This document shows, one piece after another, positions 36,601-47,168 of a stretch of DNA of 64,000 nucleotides (its first letter is position 1; every line of letters starts with the position of its first letter). The DNA comes from Opitutia bacterium. GTDB lineage: Bacteria; Verrucomicrobiota; Verrucomicrobiia; Opitutales; T3Sed10-336. Position numbers and translations under genes: made by a program. The DNA lies in the NCBI GenBank assembly GCA_003566885.1, contig PXBO01000052.1, positions 1 to 64,000 of the forward strand, given 5' to 3'. A model generated the notes under the pieces. The model searched no databases, was not told the DNA's origin, and saw only the letters and a program-made list of their open reading frames with translations.

Positions 36601-39522
36601 CAGGCGGTGACGGAGGAAATGCGCGGCGGCTTCACGGTACGGGTCACCCAGGTCGGCGAAAACCGGCTTTACGTTCACGAGCGTGTGGTCGCGGTGCCCT
36701 GGAGCGACCGGAAGCTTTCCGTGCGATGGGAGCGCTTTCGCTCCAATCTCGAGCCGGGACAACGCGAAACCTGGACGGCCGTTATCGAAGGGCCGGACGC
36801 GGAAACTGCGGCGGCGGAGATGGTGGCGACGTTGTACGACGCTTCGTTGGACCAATACCTGCCGCATGGGTGGAACGTTCCGCTTGGCGGGTTCCGGACG
36901 GAACAATCTCGTACGCGGATGACCTTTCACAACCGGGCGGATGGGTTCGTCCATCTGTCCCACTGGATGTACTCTTTTCCGGGTGAACCGGAGTTCAGCT
37001 ACCGCCGATTTCCGCAGGAAATTGTCGGTCGGAGCGTTTTCTTTGGGCGACGGGGCGATTTCGGATTTCTGGGCGGCGAAGTGTTGACACGTACCGCGGC
37101 ACCTTCCGCCGACGCGATGGCCATGCCGGCGCGGGATATGGCGGTTGATGATGTCGTGATGGAGCAGGCGGGTGCACTGCCGGCGACGGACGGCCCGCGC
37201 ACTCCAGACCTGGATTCGGTTCCGCTTCGGGAGAACCTGAACGAGACCGCCTTTTTCTTTCCCCACCTGACCTCGAACGAAGATGGTGTGGTGCGGATGG
37301 AGTTCACCATGCCGGAGGCCCTGACGGAATGGCGATTCATTGGTTTCGCGCACGACCCGGCCCTGCGTAACGGTGTGCTGGAGGACAAGGTGGTGACATC
37401 CAAGGAAATGATGGTGCAGCCGCTGGCGCCGCGCTTTGTGCGCGAGGGGGACGTGATCGAGTTTCCGGTGACGGTGAGCAACGAGTCGGCGGCTCGTCAA
37501 AGCGGGCGCGTCAGGCTCACGCTGCACGATGCTCGTACGCTGGATTCGCGTGACGCGGAACTGGGAAATGTGGACAACGCACTGGAATTCGACATTCCCA
37601 GCAAGGAGTCCAGCACCTTTTTTTGGCGTATCGCGGTGCCGGACGGCATGGATTTCCTGATCTATCGCGTGTCCGCGGCGACCACAAGGCTTTCCGACGG
37701 GGAGGAGGGATATCCTCCTGTATTGAGTCGTCGAATACAGGTGACGGAGTCACTGCCATTGCCCATCCGAGGTAGGCGTACCCGGGAGTTCACCTTCGAC
37801 AAGCTACTGGCGTCGGGCGATTCGGCCACGCTGCGCAGCGAGGTCCTCACCGTGCAGATGGCGTCACAGCCGGCCTGGTACGCGGTGATGGCGTTGCCTT
37901 ATCTCATGGAACCGATACACGAGAGCAGCGAACACGTGTTCAATCGTCTCTACGCGAACTCTCTGGCGCGGCATATCGCCAATTCGGATCCCGCGATCCG
38001 GCGGATATTCAACCTCTGGCGGAACACCCCGGCGCTCGACAGCCCCCTGGAGAAGAACGAAGACCTGAAGTCCGTGATGCTTGAGGAAACGCCCTGGTTG
38101 CGCCAGGCGCAAAGCGAGAGCGAAGCGCGGCGTCAGGTCGGGGTGCTGTTCGACGACAACCGTCTCGACGACGAAACGGCGCGCGCGTTTCGAAGGCTGG
38201 CCGAGGCCCAGCGATCCGACGGATTCTGGCCGTGGTTTTCCGGGGGACAGGGGAACCCGTTTATCACGTTGTCCATTACCACGGGGTTCGCCCGCCTGCG
38301 CCACCTGGGCGCGCCGGCCGACCTCACGCTGGCGGAGCGGGCCTTGGGCGGGCTCGATGGCTGGATGAAGGAGAGGTATGACTATGCCACACGAAATGCC
38401 GATTCGGACGTCAACCCGCTGTCGCCGCTGATGGCGTTTTACCTGTACGGGCGGAGTTTTTACCTCGAAAGCCATCCCATCAAACCGGAGCACCGGGAGG
38501 CGGTGGCGTTCTGGCAGGAAAAGGCGCGTAAGCATTGGATTGAAATGGGACGGCAATCGCAGGCGCACCTGGCGCTGGGACTGCAGCGGTTTGGCGACCG
38601 GGAGACGGCGAGGGCCATCATGCGCTCGATCCGCGAACACGCCGTTTTCGACGAAGAAATGGGGATGTATTGGCGCGATATGGAACAGAGCTGGTGGTGG
38701 TACCGCGCCCCGATAGAAACCCAGGCGTTGATGATCGAGGCGTTCGACGAAATCATGGGAGATGCCGAAGCGGTGGAGGAGGCCAAGGTGTGGCTTTTGA
38801 AACAAAAGCAGACCCGGGACTGGAAAACCACCCGGGCGACAGCCGACGCCGTGTACGGGATTCTTCATCGCGGGACCGATATGCTGGGGTCGGACGCGTT
38901 GGTGGAAGTGACCCTCGGGGGCGAGCCGGTCGACCCCGGCGAGGTGGAGCCGGGCACGGGGTTTTACGAGGCGCGTTTTGTCCGCGCCGATATTCGGCCC
39001 GAAATGGGCGACATCACCGTGACCAAAACCGACGACGGCGTGAGTTGGGGAAGCGTTCACTGGCAATACCTGGAGGACATCGGCGAAATCACGCCGCATG
39101 AGGAAACGCCGCTGCAACTGCGCAAGCGGCTCTTCGTCAAGGAAACCACGGCGCGCGGCCGGGAGTTGCGGGCGGTTGACGGTCCGCTCGCGGTCGGCGA
39201 CGAACTCGTCGTTCGGATCGAGCTTCGCACTGACCGGGACATGGAGTACGTCCACCTCAAGGACCAGCGCGGCAGCGGCACCGAACCGGTGAACGTGCTG
39301 AGCGGTCACCGCTACCAGGACGGCTTGCGGTACTATGAAAGCACCCGCGACACCGCCAGCCATTTCTTTATCGAATACCTGCCGCGCGGCACCTACGTAT
39401 TCGAATACAGCGTACACATTCGTCACCGCGGATCCTACCAAAGCGGCATCGCGACCGTGCAGTCCCTGTACGCTCCTGAGTTCAACAGTCATTCGGAAAG
39501 CTTCGAGCTCCGGGTGGAATAG
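33601..39522 (+). CDS. alpha-2-macroglobulin family protein, thioester motif apparently absent
   Basis: VFFTDRALFRPGQTIQYKGI (MG), NLNETAFFFPHLTSNEDGVVRMEFTMPEALTEWRFIGFAHD, APRFVREGDVIEFPVTVSNES; PYLMEPIHESSEHVFNRLYANSLA at the expected CxEQ position. Confidence 0.85.
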   Translation: MNQNFLTVLLWIGWACFAGVAARGDTWEKVNEALAAGLPRTALEHLEPIIASALEEGDYAEAVRAVGTAVALEGRVQGRSPEERIVRLEARMEDLPGEMHPLLNAILGHWYWDYFQQNRWRFMQRTPTAEPPGEDFTTWDLPRILGEIDRRFSAALEDRDRLRSIPVGDFDAVLEKGTVPDDYRPTLYDFLVHEALSFYAAGEQGVLQAEYAFVLTADSPVFDPLDVFLDWEPETADSDSPTYKAIRLYQELLAFHLDEGNRDALLDADLGRFRFGYNTAVGPETDARYGAALERFADENADHEISARALFYRANLFRMLDDPAEAHRLASRGAQAFPESVGGAWCANLVAEIEMKSASLVTERVWNRPWPDIRVTYRNVDQVYFRAVPYDFANLIQNPLHHDRDAFLSRLISREPAKAWREALPPTEDYRERTEHLPAPEDLEPGFYILLASHDPEFGTGDNQITFVPVWVSDLAVVTRHTVSRNQVEGFVVEARNGDPVAGATVRAVYLRQRQLRWGDPVETDRSGRFSLRPETGGHFFVVEHGGQRLATDQEYWYSQQPWVPEAESTVFFTDRALFRPGQTIQYKGISLRRDTAANDYRTLDGRNVTVALIDPNGREVARRSHRTNDYGSFSGSFPAPDGGLTGALALRVVDGPRGETSVRVEEYKRPRFRVELEAPEEAPRLDDVVTLGGRASAYTGAAVGDAVIRWRVEREVRFPPWCWWGPWRWGPGGGESQAIAHGAARTGPDGRFEVTFSARPDPSVPASDEPTFWFRVHVDITDAAGETRSATRSVPAGYTALKATLMAEDWQTPEEPVVLTVTTASLEDAPQPAAGTVSVYALRQPERPARRELDPVRPLRRPAPNGEGPAYDAANPDTWENAERVVEMAFRTGPAGAEKLEFNLPAGIYRASLETTDRFGNPVTARRTILVADPDAETFPVALASHFAAPQWSLEPGETFQALWATGYESGRALVEVEHNGERLQRYWSDPERTQTLIEQAVTEEMRGGFTVRVTQVGENRLYVHERVVAVPWSDRKLSVRWERFRSNLEPGQRETWTAVIEGPDAETAAAEMVATLYDASLDQYLPHGWNVPLGGFRTEQSRTRMTFHNRADGFVHLSHWMYSFPGEPEFSYRRFPQEIVGRSVFFGRRGDFGFLGGEVLTRTAAPSADAMAMPARDMAVDDVVMEQAGALPATDGPRTPDLDSVPLRENLNETAFFFPHLTSNEDGVVRMEFTMPEALTEWRFIGFAHDPALRNGVLEDKVVTSKEMMVQPLAPRFVREGDVIEFPVTVSNESAARQSGRVRLTLHDARTLDSRDAELGNVDNALEFDIPSKESSTFFWRIAVPDGMDFLIYRVSAATTRLSDGEEGYPPVLSRRIQVTESLPLPIRGRRTREFTFDKLLASGDSATLRSEVLTVQMASQPAWYAVMALPYLMEPIHESSEHVFNRLYANSLARHIANSDPAIRRIFNLWRNTPALDSPLEKNEDLKSVMLEETPWLRQAQSESEARRQVGVLFDDNRLDDETARAFRRLAEAQRSDGFWPWFSGGQGNPFITLSITTGFARLRHLGAPADLTLAERALGGLDGWMKERYDYATRNADSDVNPLSPLMAFYLYGRSFYLESHPIKPEHREAVAFWQEKARKHWIEMGRQSQAHLALGLQRFGDRETARAIMRSIREHAVFDEEMGMYWRDMEQSWWWYRAPIETQALMIEAFDEIMGDAEAVEEAKVWLLKQKQTRDWKTTRATADAVYGILHRGTDMLGSDALVEVTLGGEPVDPGEVEPGTGFYEARFVRADIRPEMGDITVTKTDDGVSWGSVHWQYLEDIGEITPHEETPLQLRKRLFVKETTARGRELRAVDGPLAVGDELVVRIELRTDRDMEYVHLKDQRGSGTEPVNVLSGHRYQDGLRYYESTRDTASHFFIEYLPRGTYVFEYSVHIRHRGSYQSGIATVQSLYAPEFNSHSESFELRVE

Positions 39523-39719
39523 ACTGCGGCGAGGCGAGGGGAGTTGTTTGTTTATCGGATTCGTGAGCCGGGACGGCGCGGAGATTGATGATCGAGTAGG
39601 CCGGGGCGCTACCAGGCTCTACTGATCGAGAATCACAAGGCCTCGGCGAAAGGGATTGATTGCATTTACCTGAATCATTTTCTGGTAGATCCGGTTGATT
39701 CCGTGTAAGGAAACATTCC

Positions 39720-40352
39720 ATGGGATCCCTGGAGTATTTCCTTTACGCCTTTGTCTTGCTTTTCGTCATCGTGGATCCGGTGGCGACGGTGCCGATCTTT
39801 CTCGGCATGACGCCGCGGAACACCCGCAACGAACGTTTGCGTATGGTCCGGGTGGCGTGTCTGGTGGCGACCGGCGTTTTGCTTTTTTTTGCCGTGACCG
39901 GCATTGTGATCTTTTCCTACCTGGGGATTTCGCTGCACGCATTGCAAGTGGCCGGGGGGATTCTTTTGTTTGTCATCGGGTTCGACATGCTGATGGCCCG
40001 CGAATCGAAGGGAAAGATCTCGCCCGGTGAAGAGGAGGTGGGGCGCGTCAAGGACGACGTGGCGGTGACACCGCTGGCGATTCCCCTTTTGGCCGGACCG
40101 GGCGCCATATCGGCTATTGTTATTTTGCACGGGCAGGCTGACGGGGTGGCGCAATACCTTCTACTCGGCGGCGCTCTCGGGCTGGTAATGACGGCCAGCT
40201 ATTGTATCCTGCGCCTTTCCTGCAGCGGAGCGGCGCTGATCCCGCCATTGATCATGCAGGTGGTGCGGCGGGTCAGCGGATTGATCCTGGCTGCGCTTTC
40301 CATTCAGTTCGTCCTGGACGGCCTGCGTCAATCGGGACTGTTCACCGGATAA
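39720..40352 (+). CDS. MarC family integral membrane protein
   Basis: FVIVDPVATVPIFLGMTPRNTRNERLRM, AIPLLAGPGAISAIVIL, RVSGLILAALSIQFVLDGLR. Confidence 0.9.
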   Translation: MGSLEYFLYAFVLLFVIVDPVATVPIFLGMTPRNTRNERLRMVRVACLVATGVLLFFAVTGIVIFSYLGISLHALQVAGGILLFVIGFDMLMARESKGKISPGEEEVGRVKDDVAVTPLAIPLLAGPGAISAIVILHGQADGVAQYLLLGGALGLVMTASYCILRLSCSGAALIPPLIMQVVRRVSGLILAALSIQFVLDGLRQSGLFTG

Positions 40353-40551
40353 GGTGACCCCTTGGTGTTCACCATTATCGACCGCCTTGCGAACAGGGAG
40401 CTGGGATCTGACCGCCGACCGGATCATTCGATTGCGCCGATGGGGTTTCCGAAAGTTGTGGCAACGATATGCTCTCGGCGTTGGGTGATTCCGTCGGCGA
40501 AAAAGGGCGTTGCCTTGCGGCGCATATTCCTCAGGAATCGTAACTTGGCGT

Positions 40552-41328
40552 ATGAACTCGAAGACACCTTACCACACCCTACTCTTTGCTTTGATTTTTA
40601 CGTTCAGCGTGTTCACGCTGCCTGCCACTGAGGCGCAGACCATGGAATACGAAATCGGCGAGACCATTTACGAAAATCCGTTATCGGGACCGGAGGATAT
40701 CGCCGCCTGGGTGATCGAATCCGGCCGCGAAGGACATCCGGTGATCACGTTTCCGGACGGTCGCATGCGGTTGGAATCGGACGTCCATTTTCTCCTCTGG
40801 TGTCCCGAGGAATTCCCCGACAACATCGCGGTGTCCTGGGATTTTCAGCCGCGTCGCGACGACGGCCTGGCCATGTTCTGGATCGCGGCGCGTGGACGCG
40901 GAGGCGAGGATTTGTTCGATTCTTCGCTGGAGGAGCGTACCGGCGCTTACCCCCAGTATCATTCCGGGGATATCGATGCTCTGCACGTGGCGTACTTTCG
41001 ACGCAACTTTCACGGCGAGCCGTTGGAGGAGCGTTCCTTTCAGACCGTTCATCTGCGCAAGAGTTACGGGTTTCACCTGGCCGCCACCGCCGGGGATCCG
41101 ATTCCCTCTGTTCGCGATGTCGTCGGGCCTTACCGCATACAGGTGATCAAGTACGGGCCGCATTTCCGTTTCTCGATCAACGACCTGGTCGTCCTGGACT
41201 GGTACGACGACGGCGGGGAAACCGGTCCCGTGCTGAAGGGCGGCAAGATCGGCTTCCGTCAGATGGCCGGTTTGATCGCCGATTACGGCAATCTCCGGGT
41301 GAACCGGGTCACTCCAATAGCCGAATAA
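40552..41328 (+). CDS. DUF1961 family secreted protein
   Basis: IYENPLSGPEDIAAWVIES, FPDNIAVSWDFQPRRDDGLAMFWIAARGRGGEDLFD, YHSGDIDALHVAYFRRN, GKIGFRQMAGLIADYGNLRV. Confidence 0.75.
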   Translation: MNSKTPYHTLLFALIFTFSVFTLPATEAQTMEYEIGETIYENPLSGPEDIAAWVIESGREGHPVITFPDGRMRLESDVHFLLWCPEEFPDNIAVSWDFQPRRDDGLAMFWIAARGRGGEDLFDSSLEERTGAYPQYHSGDIDALHVAYFRRNFHGEPLEERSFQTVHLRKSYGFHLAATAGDPIPSVRDVVGPYRIQVIKYGPHFRFSINDLVVLDWYDDGGETGPVLKGGKIGFRQMAGLIADYGNLRVNRVTPIAE

Positions 41329-41329
41329 G

Positions 41330-44269
41330 TTGAAAACAAAAGCAGGACTTTACCCATTCTGGTTCTGGAACAGTCGGCTGACGGAGGAGGAGGTTCGTCG
41401 CCAGATCGGCGAAATGGCGGACCAGGGGGTAAAGGGTTTTTACATCCATCCGCGTCAGGGGTTGGTGCAGCCGTATTTGTCGGACAGTTTCTTCGCCATG
41501 GTCGATGTCGCGATCGACGAAGCCGAGAAGCGCGGACTTGAGGTTAACCTCTACGACGAGTACCCCTATCCCAGCGGCATCGCCGGGGGCGAGGTCGTGA
41601 TAGGGCGCCCGGCCCACGCGGCCACGCGACTGGAACTGATCGACGAGAAAATTTCCGGCGGCCGGGTTCGCACGGCGTTACCCCGGGGGCGAGTTTGGTC
41701 GTGTTTTCTGTATCGGGAGATCGGTGACGGAGTTGACTGGGAAAGCGGGAAGGACGTTCGGGAAGCGATCGGGTTTCACTTGTCCGTCGAATCCTATCAC
41801 GACGTCGGGCTCACCGCCTACAATCGGAAACGCTACTTTGCCGACGTGCCGACCCCGGTGCTGGAGATGGAAATCCCCGAGGGCGATTACCGTTTGGTGG
41901 CCGCCGTGCAGGTGGAGGTGGAGGATTTTAAATACTGGGGACGCTATGTCGACGTGCTGAACCCCGAGGCGATCGGCGCCTTCATCGAAGCAACCCACGA
42001 GCGGTACCGTCGCCGCTATGGAGAGCGTTTCGGCAAGGGGATCGCCTCGATCTTCGCCGACGAAACCCAGGCCGGGTGGTCCGAGCGGCTTCCGGCGGTG
42101 TTCCTTGATGAGTACGGGTGCGACCTCGACTTCTCCGCACTGGCGTCAACGGAACATCCCGAGCACCTGCGGACCATGGCGGACTTGGAGCGGCTGAAGT
42201 ATCGGCTGTTTCTGGAAACCTTTGAAAAACCGGTTCGCGATTGGTGCCGGCGTCATGGAATCGCTTATGCCGGGGAAAAGCCCTGCGCCCGATTCTCGCA
42301 GTTCGCGTATATGGATGTGCCCGGCATCGACGGCGGTCACGCGAAAACGGGCGGCGACCTGGAGTTGTTGCACCCGGCGTTGCGCAACAACGCCCGAGCG
42401 GTCGCTTCGGCCGCCTGGTTTTACCAAAAGGAGGAATGCCTCTGTGAGTGTTATCACAGTCTGGGCTGGAGCGCGACGCTTAACGACGCGCGCTGGATCG
42501 CGGACGGGTTGATGCTCATGGGGATTACAAGGCTGGTGCCGCATGGATTCTTTTACAGCACCCACGGGCTGAAGAAACACGACGCCCCGCCGTCGTTTTT
42601 CTTCCAGATGCCGTATTGGCGGCATTTCGGACATTTGAGCGAGCGGGTGGAACGAATCGGCGCGGTCTTTGAGGGCACGCGCATCGAGGCGCGTATCCTG
42701 GTTGTGGATCCGAACAGCGGTCTCCCCTCGCGGGACGACCTCTCGTTCTACCGGGAGATCCTGGAAAAGCTCAGCGCCCAACACCTCGATTTTCACCTTG
42801 TCGATACCGACATCCTGGAAAGCGCTCGCATCGAGGACGGGCGGGTGTGTGTGCGAGAGATCGAAGCGGATTGGGTCATCGTGCCGCCGATGCGAGTTGT
42901 GGAGTCGCCACTCGACGAGTGGTTAAGCGAATTCGAATCCCGTGGAGGCAAGGTCATTCGCTGGAATGCGGACAACGGCGACCAGGTCGGAGCAAGCCTT
43001 TTCCGGGAAGCGAAACGCGAATTACGAATTGAAGAAGGCGGCGTCGAGGCGGGCTCGATTTATTCGGTGACGCGGGTGGGCGACGGTAAGAAACTCTGGC
43101 TTCTGCTCAATCTCTCCGGCGAGGGGCACGAGGTCGTGCTTTCGGCGGACACGCCCCTGCGCGAGATACCGTTGGAGGCGCATGGGGTTTCGTTGCTGAA
43201 ACCGGAGGATGCCGGCGCGTACCGTCGTTTGATTCAGCCCTTTGAGGCCGTGATGCTGGAGGCTTCGGGACCGGAGTCGTTCGACGAGGCGTCGGATTCC
43301 CGTGGTCTTGAGCCAACGCCCGATGCGTTCGTGCGGGTCCAGGTTCCCATCGAGGCTGAAGTTCGCCGTTTGACCCCGAACCTGGTGCGCCTTGGCGAAT
43401 GGGAGATGTGCTTGCTCGATGCCGATGGCCGGGCGGGCGCGGCGGCGAAAGTTCCGGCGGTACCGTTGGCCAACCAACTCGAGAAGGGTGATTTTGCCTT
43501 TCGTCCTGAATTCATCCGGGCTTTCGGCATGGCTCCGAAACTGGAGCTGCCTTCCCTGCGGGTGCGTTACGAAGCCGGCTTCGATCTGGAAGGCCGGTTC
43601 CCGTTAACGCTGGTCGTCGAGCCGGAATCGTTGGCGGGGGAGTGGGCGTGCTATGTGAATAAAACTGGCCCTTACACCGAAGGCGACCTGGTTCCGGTGG
43701 AGGTTCATGTTCGCGGAAGCCTGGGATTGGACCTGACCTCCATGCTGAAACCGGGCGAGAACGTCTTGCGTATCGAACTATCCAGTGCGCGGGGCGATGG
43801 CGGGCTGCGTAACCCCCTCTACCTGGCGGGTGATTTTACCGTATCCCCGGCTTCGGCCGGCCCGGTGGTGCGACCGGTTTTGGGACGCCAGGCCGAGGCT
43901 GATTCGGACGCAACGGGTTTCCGGGGTCTGTTTGAAAAATACGAAAAAAACGGTCTGCCGTACTTTTCCGGGACGCTGGAATACACTTCCGCTTTTACCC
44001 TGGAGAAGACTCCCTCAGGTGAGCATGTGGCCCTTGAATTGGTTTATCCGGGGGAATTCGAGGAAGCGGCCGAGGTCTCGATTAACGGCGGTCCCTTTAT
44101 TCCCTCGCCCTGGCCGCCCCGCCGATTCCTGGTCCCCGGCTCCTGCCTCAAGGCCGGCCGTAACGAATTGATCACCCGGGTGGACAGCGGGCTGTGCCGG
44201 AGCTTCGAAGGCCAATGGTTCGATGCCCGGACCCACCGCTACCGCGACGCCGGAGATTCCGGTTCCTGA
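41330..44269 (+). CDS. large glycosyl hydrolase-like protein (GH106/rhamnosidase-like TIM-barrel architecture)
   Basis: LYPFWFWNSRLTEEEVRRQIGEMADQGVKGFYIHPRQGL, VNLYDEYPYPSG, SIFADETQAG, WIVPPMRVVESPLDEWLSEFESRGGKV-type segment; TTG start immediately after the DUF1961 gene. Confidence 0.65.
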   Translation: MKTKAGLYPFWFWNSRLTEEEVRRQIGEMADQGVKGFYIHPRQGLVQPYLSDSFFAMVDVAIDEAEKRGLEVNLYDEYPYPSGIAGGEVVIGRPAHAATRLELIDEKISGGRVRTALPRGRVWSCFLYREIGDGVDWESGKDVREAIGFHLSVESYHDVGLTAYNRKRYFADVPTPVLEMEIPEGDYRLVAAVQVEVEDFKYWGRYVDVLNPEAIGAFIEATHERYRRRYGERFGKGIASIFADETQAGWSERLPAVFLDEYGCDLDFSALASTEHPEHLRTMADLERLKYRLFLETFEKPVRDWCRRHGIAYAGEKPCARFSQFAYMDVPGIDGGHAKTGGDLELLHPALRNNARAVASAAWFYQKEECLCECYHSLGWSATLNDARWIADGLMLMGITRLVPHGFFYSTHGLKKHDAPPSFFFQMPYWRHFGHLSERVERIGAVFEGTRIEARILVVDPNSGLPSRDDLSFYREILEKLSAQHLDFHLVDTDILESARIEDGRVCVREIEADWVIVPPMRVVESPLDEWLSEFESRGGKVIRWNADNGDQVGASLFREAKRELRIEEGGVEAGSIYSVTRVGDGKKLWLLLNLSGEGHEVVLSADTPLREIPLEAHGVSLLKPEDAGAYRRLIQPFEAVMLEASGPESFDEASDSRGLEPTPDAFVRVQVPIEAEVRRLTPNLVRLGEWEMCLLDADGRAGAAAKVPAVPLANQLEKGDFAFRPEFIRAFGMAPKLELPSLRVRYEAGFDLEGRFPLTLVVEPESLAGEWACYVNKTGPYTEGDLVPVEVHVRGSLGLDLTSMLKPGENVLRIELSSARGDGGLRNPLYLAGDFTVSPASAGPVVRPVLGRQAEADSDATGFRGLFEKYEKNGLPYFSGTLEYTSAFTLEKTPSGEHVALELVYPGEFEEAAEVSINGGPFIPSPWPPRRFLVPGSCLKAGRNELITRVDSGLCRSFEGQWFDARTHRYRDAGDSGS

Positions 44270-44291
44270 AACCGGCGGAGTCTTCGCCGTA

Positions 44292-45992
44292 TCACTTTGG
44301 CGCGATACGTACCGACAGGCGATGGCCCTGGAAGCGAATGCCGTTGAGCTTTTCCACCACGTGTTCGGCCTGGTCTTCGGCGATGTCGACGTGGGCTTCC
44401 TTGTCGTGCATCCGGATAAAACCGACGGAATCCTTGGGCACCTTGGAAACTCCAAGGATGACTCCCAGGACCGCGCCGGTTTCGATGCCCTTTTTCAGGC
44501 CGACGTTGAGAATGACCCGGCGGGTGCGCTCGGGACCGGTTGGGTTTGCGTTCCGTTCGGTCTTTCGGGAAAAGGGCTCCTTTTTCCGCGGCTTGCGATC
44601 GAATTTATCCTTCTTCTTGCCCGTCTTGTCTCGCTTGGGGCGATCGACCGGCTCGCGATCGGAGCCCGCGGGAATGGGGATTTCGTCGGCTGCGGGCCGG
44701 CCTGATTCGGCTTCCCTCAAGTGGAAGAGGGCTGAAATGATGTCGGTGGGACTGTACCCTTGATCCAGGAGACGGTCGGTGAATTCGTCGTAGCGGCGAA
44801 ATTCCCGCTTCTCCAGAGTTTCGCGCAGGGAGGCGAAGAAAGTATCGGCGCGGCGGGCTTCCACCATTTCGAGGGTAGGGACCGTTCCGCGACGAATGTT
44901 TCCCCTGGTGAAGCGGATGATGTTCTGGAGCTTGTAGAGTTCGCGTCCGGCCACGAAGGTGACGGCCTTGCCGCCTTTTCCGGCTCTTCCCGTTCGTCCG
45001 ATGCGGTGGACGTAGTCTTCTCCGTCGTTGGGCAGGTCGTAATTGAAGACCACCTCGATTTCCTTCACATCCAATCCGCGGGCGGCCACATCGGTCGCCA
45101 CCAGGAACTCGATCGAACGTTTTCGGAAACGGTTCATCACCCGTTCCCGCATCGCCTGGGTCATGTCGCCGTGCAGCTTGTCGGCGAGGTATCCCCGGGC
45201 GTTCAACTGCTCCACAAGGTCGTCGACCATGAGCTTGGTGGCGCAGAAAATGATGGCGTAGCGAATATCCTCCATGTCGATCAGACGGCACAAAACCTCC
45301 GCCTTGGTTCGACGGTTGACTTCGTACCAGACCTGTTCAATGGCGGGTACGGTCAATTCCTGGCTCTTGATTCTGATCCAGACCGGGTTCGTGGTGAAGG
45401 TCTTGATCAGGTCGGCGATCGGTTTCGGCACGGTTGCGGAAAAAAGAACGGTCTGCCGCTCCTCCGGCATTCGTCCCAGGATGGTGCGAATGTCGTCGAT
45501 AAATCCCATGTCGAGCATCCGGTCGGCCTCGTCGAGAATGACGGTGGTAATCCGGTCCAGGCGGAGGGTGCCCTTCTCCAGGTGGTCGAGGATCCGCCCG
45601 GGGGTGCCGATGACAATCTGCGCGCCTTGTTTCAAACCGCGGAACTGCCTTTCGTAGGACTGGCCTCCGTAAATGGGAAGCTCACGCACACCCTTTTTGA
45701 AGGCCGCCAGTCTGGCGGTCTCCTCCGCAACCTGTACGGCCAGTTCCCGGGTCGGACAGAGTATCAGCACCTGGGTGGCAGCGAGTTTCGGGTCCACCCG
45801 CTCGATCGCCGGAATGGCAAACGCCGCGGTTTTTCCCGAGCCCGTTTGCGATTGGCCGACGACATCGCTGCCGGTCATCAGCACCGGAATCGCCTCGGAT
45901 TGAATGGGTGACGCCTCCTCAAACCCCAGAGCCTGAACGGCTTTGAGCGAAAAGGGAGATAATCCCAGGTCTTCAAATTTTTTCTTGTCCAT
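44292..45992 (-). CDS. DEAD-box ATP-dependent RNA helicase with DbpA-type RNA-binding C-terminus
   Basis: GQSQTGSGKTAAF, VILDEADRMLDMGF, VLFSATVP, HRIGRTGRAGKGG; C-term VILNVGLKKGIETGAVLGVILGVSKVPKDSVGFIRMHDKEAHVDI. Confidence 0.95.
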   Translation of the reverse strand: MDKKKFEDLGLSPFSLKAVQALGFEEASPIQSEAIPVLMTGSDVVGQSQTGSGKTAAFAIPAIERVDPKLAATQVLILCPTRELAVQVAEETARLAAFKKGVRELPIYGGQSYERQFRGLKQGAQIVIGTPGRILDHLEKGTLRLDRITTVILDEADRMLDMGFIDDIRTILGRMPEERQTVLFSATVPKPIADLIKTFTTNPVWIRIKSQELTVPAIEQVWYEVNRRTKAEVLCRLIDMEDIRYAIIFCATKLMVDDLVEQLNARGYLADKLHGDMTQAMRERVMNRFRKRSIEFLVATDVAARGLDVKEIEVVFNYDLPNDGEDYVHRIGRTGRAGKGGKAVTFVAGRELYKLQNIIRFTRGNIRRGTVPTLEMVEARRADTFFASLRETLEKREFRRYDEFTDRLLDQGYSPTDIISALFHLREAESGRPAADEIPIPAGSDREPVDRPKRDKTGKKKDKFDRKPRKKEPFSRKTERNANPTGPERTRRVILNVGLKKGIETGAVLGVILGVSKVPKDSVGFIRMHDKEAHVDIAEDQAEHVVEKLNGIRFQGHRLSVRIAPK

Positions 45993-46015
45993 AAATCGGA
46001 GATCTACCGCAGGCG

Positions 46016-47155
<1,140 letters not shown>

Positions 47156-47168
47156 GTTGTGCCGGGGC

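Noticed and set aside
34837-37527. 896-aa minus-strand ORF antisense to the alpha-2-macroglobulin gene
   Set aside because: Arg/His/Pro-rich composition with no recognisable domain; mirror-frame artefact of a GC-rich, codon-biased gene. The plus-strand protein has clear A2M motifs.
37864-39492. 542-aa minus-strand ORF antisense to the A2M C-terminus
   Set aside because: Antisense shadow ORF; no credible start or domain content.
44259-44275. CCGGTT-cctga-AACCGG at the end of the GH106-like gene as terminator
   Set aside because: Only 6-bp stem overlapping the stop codon and without a U-tract; too weak to call.
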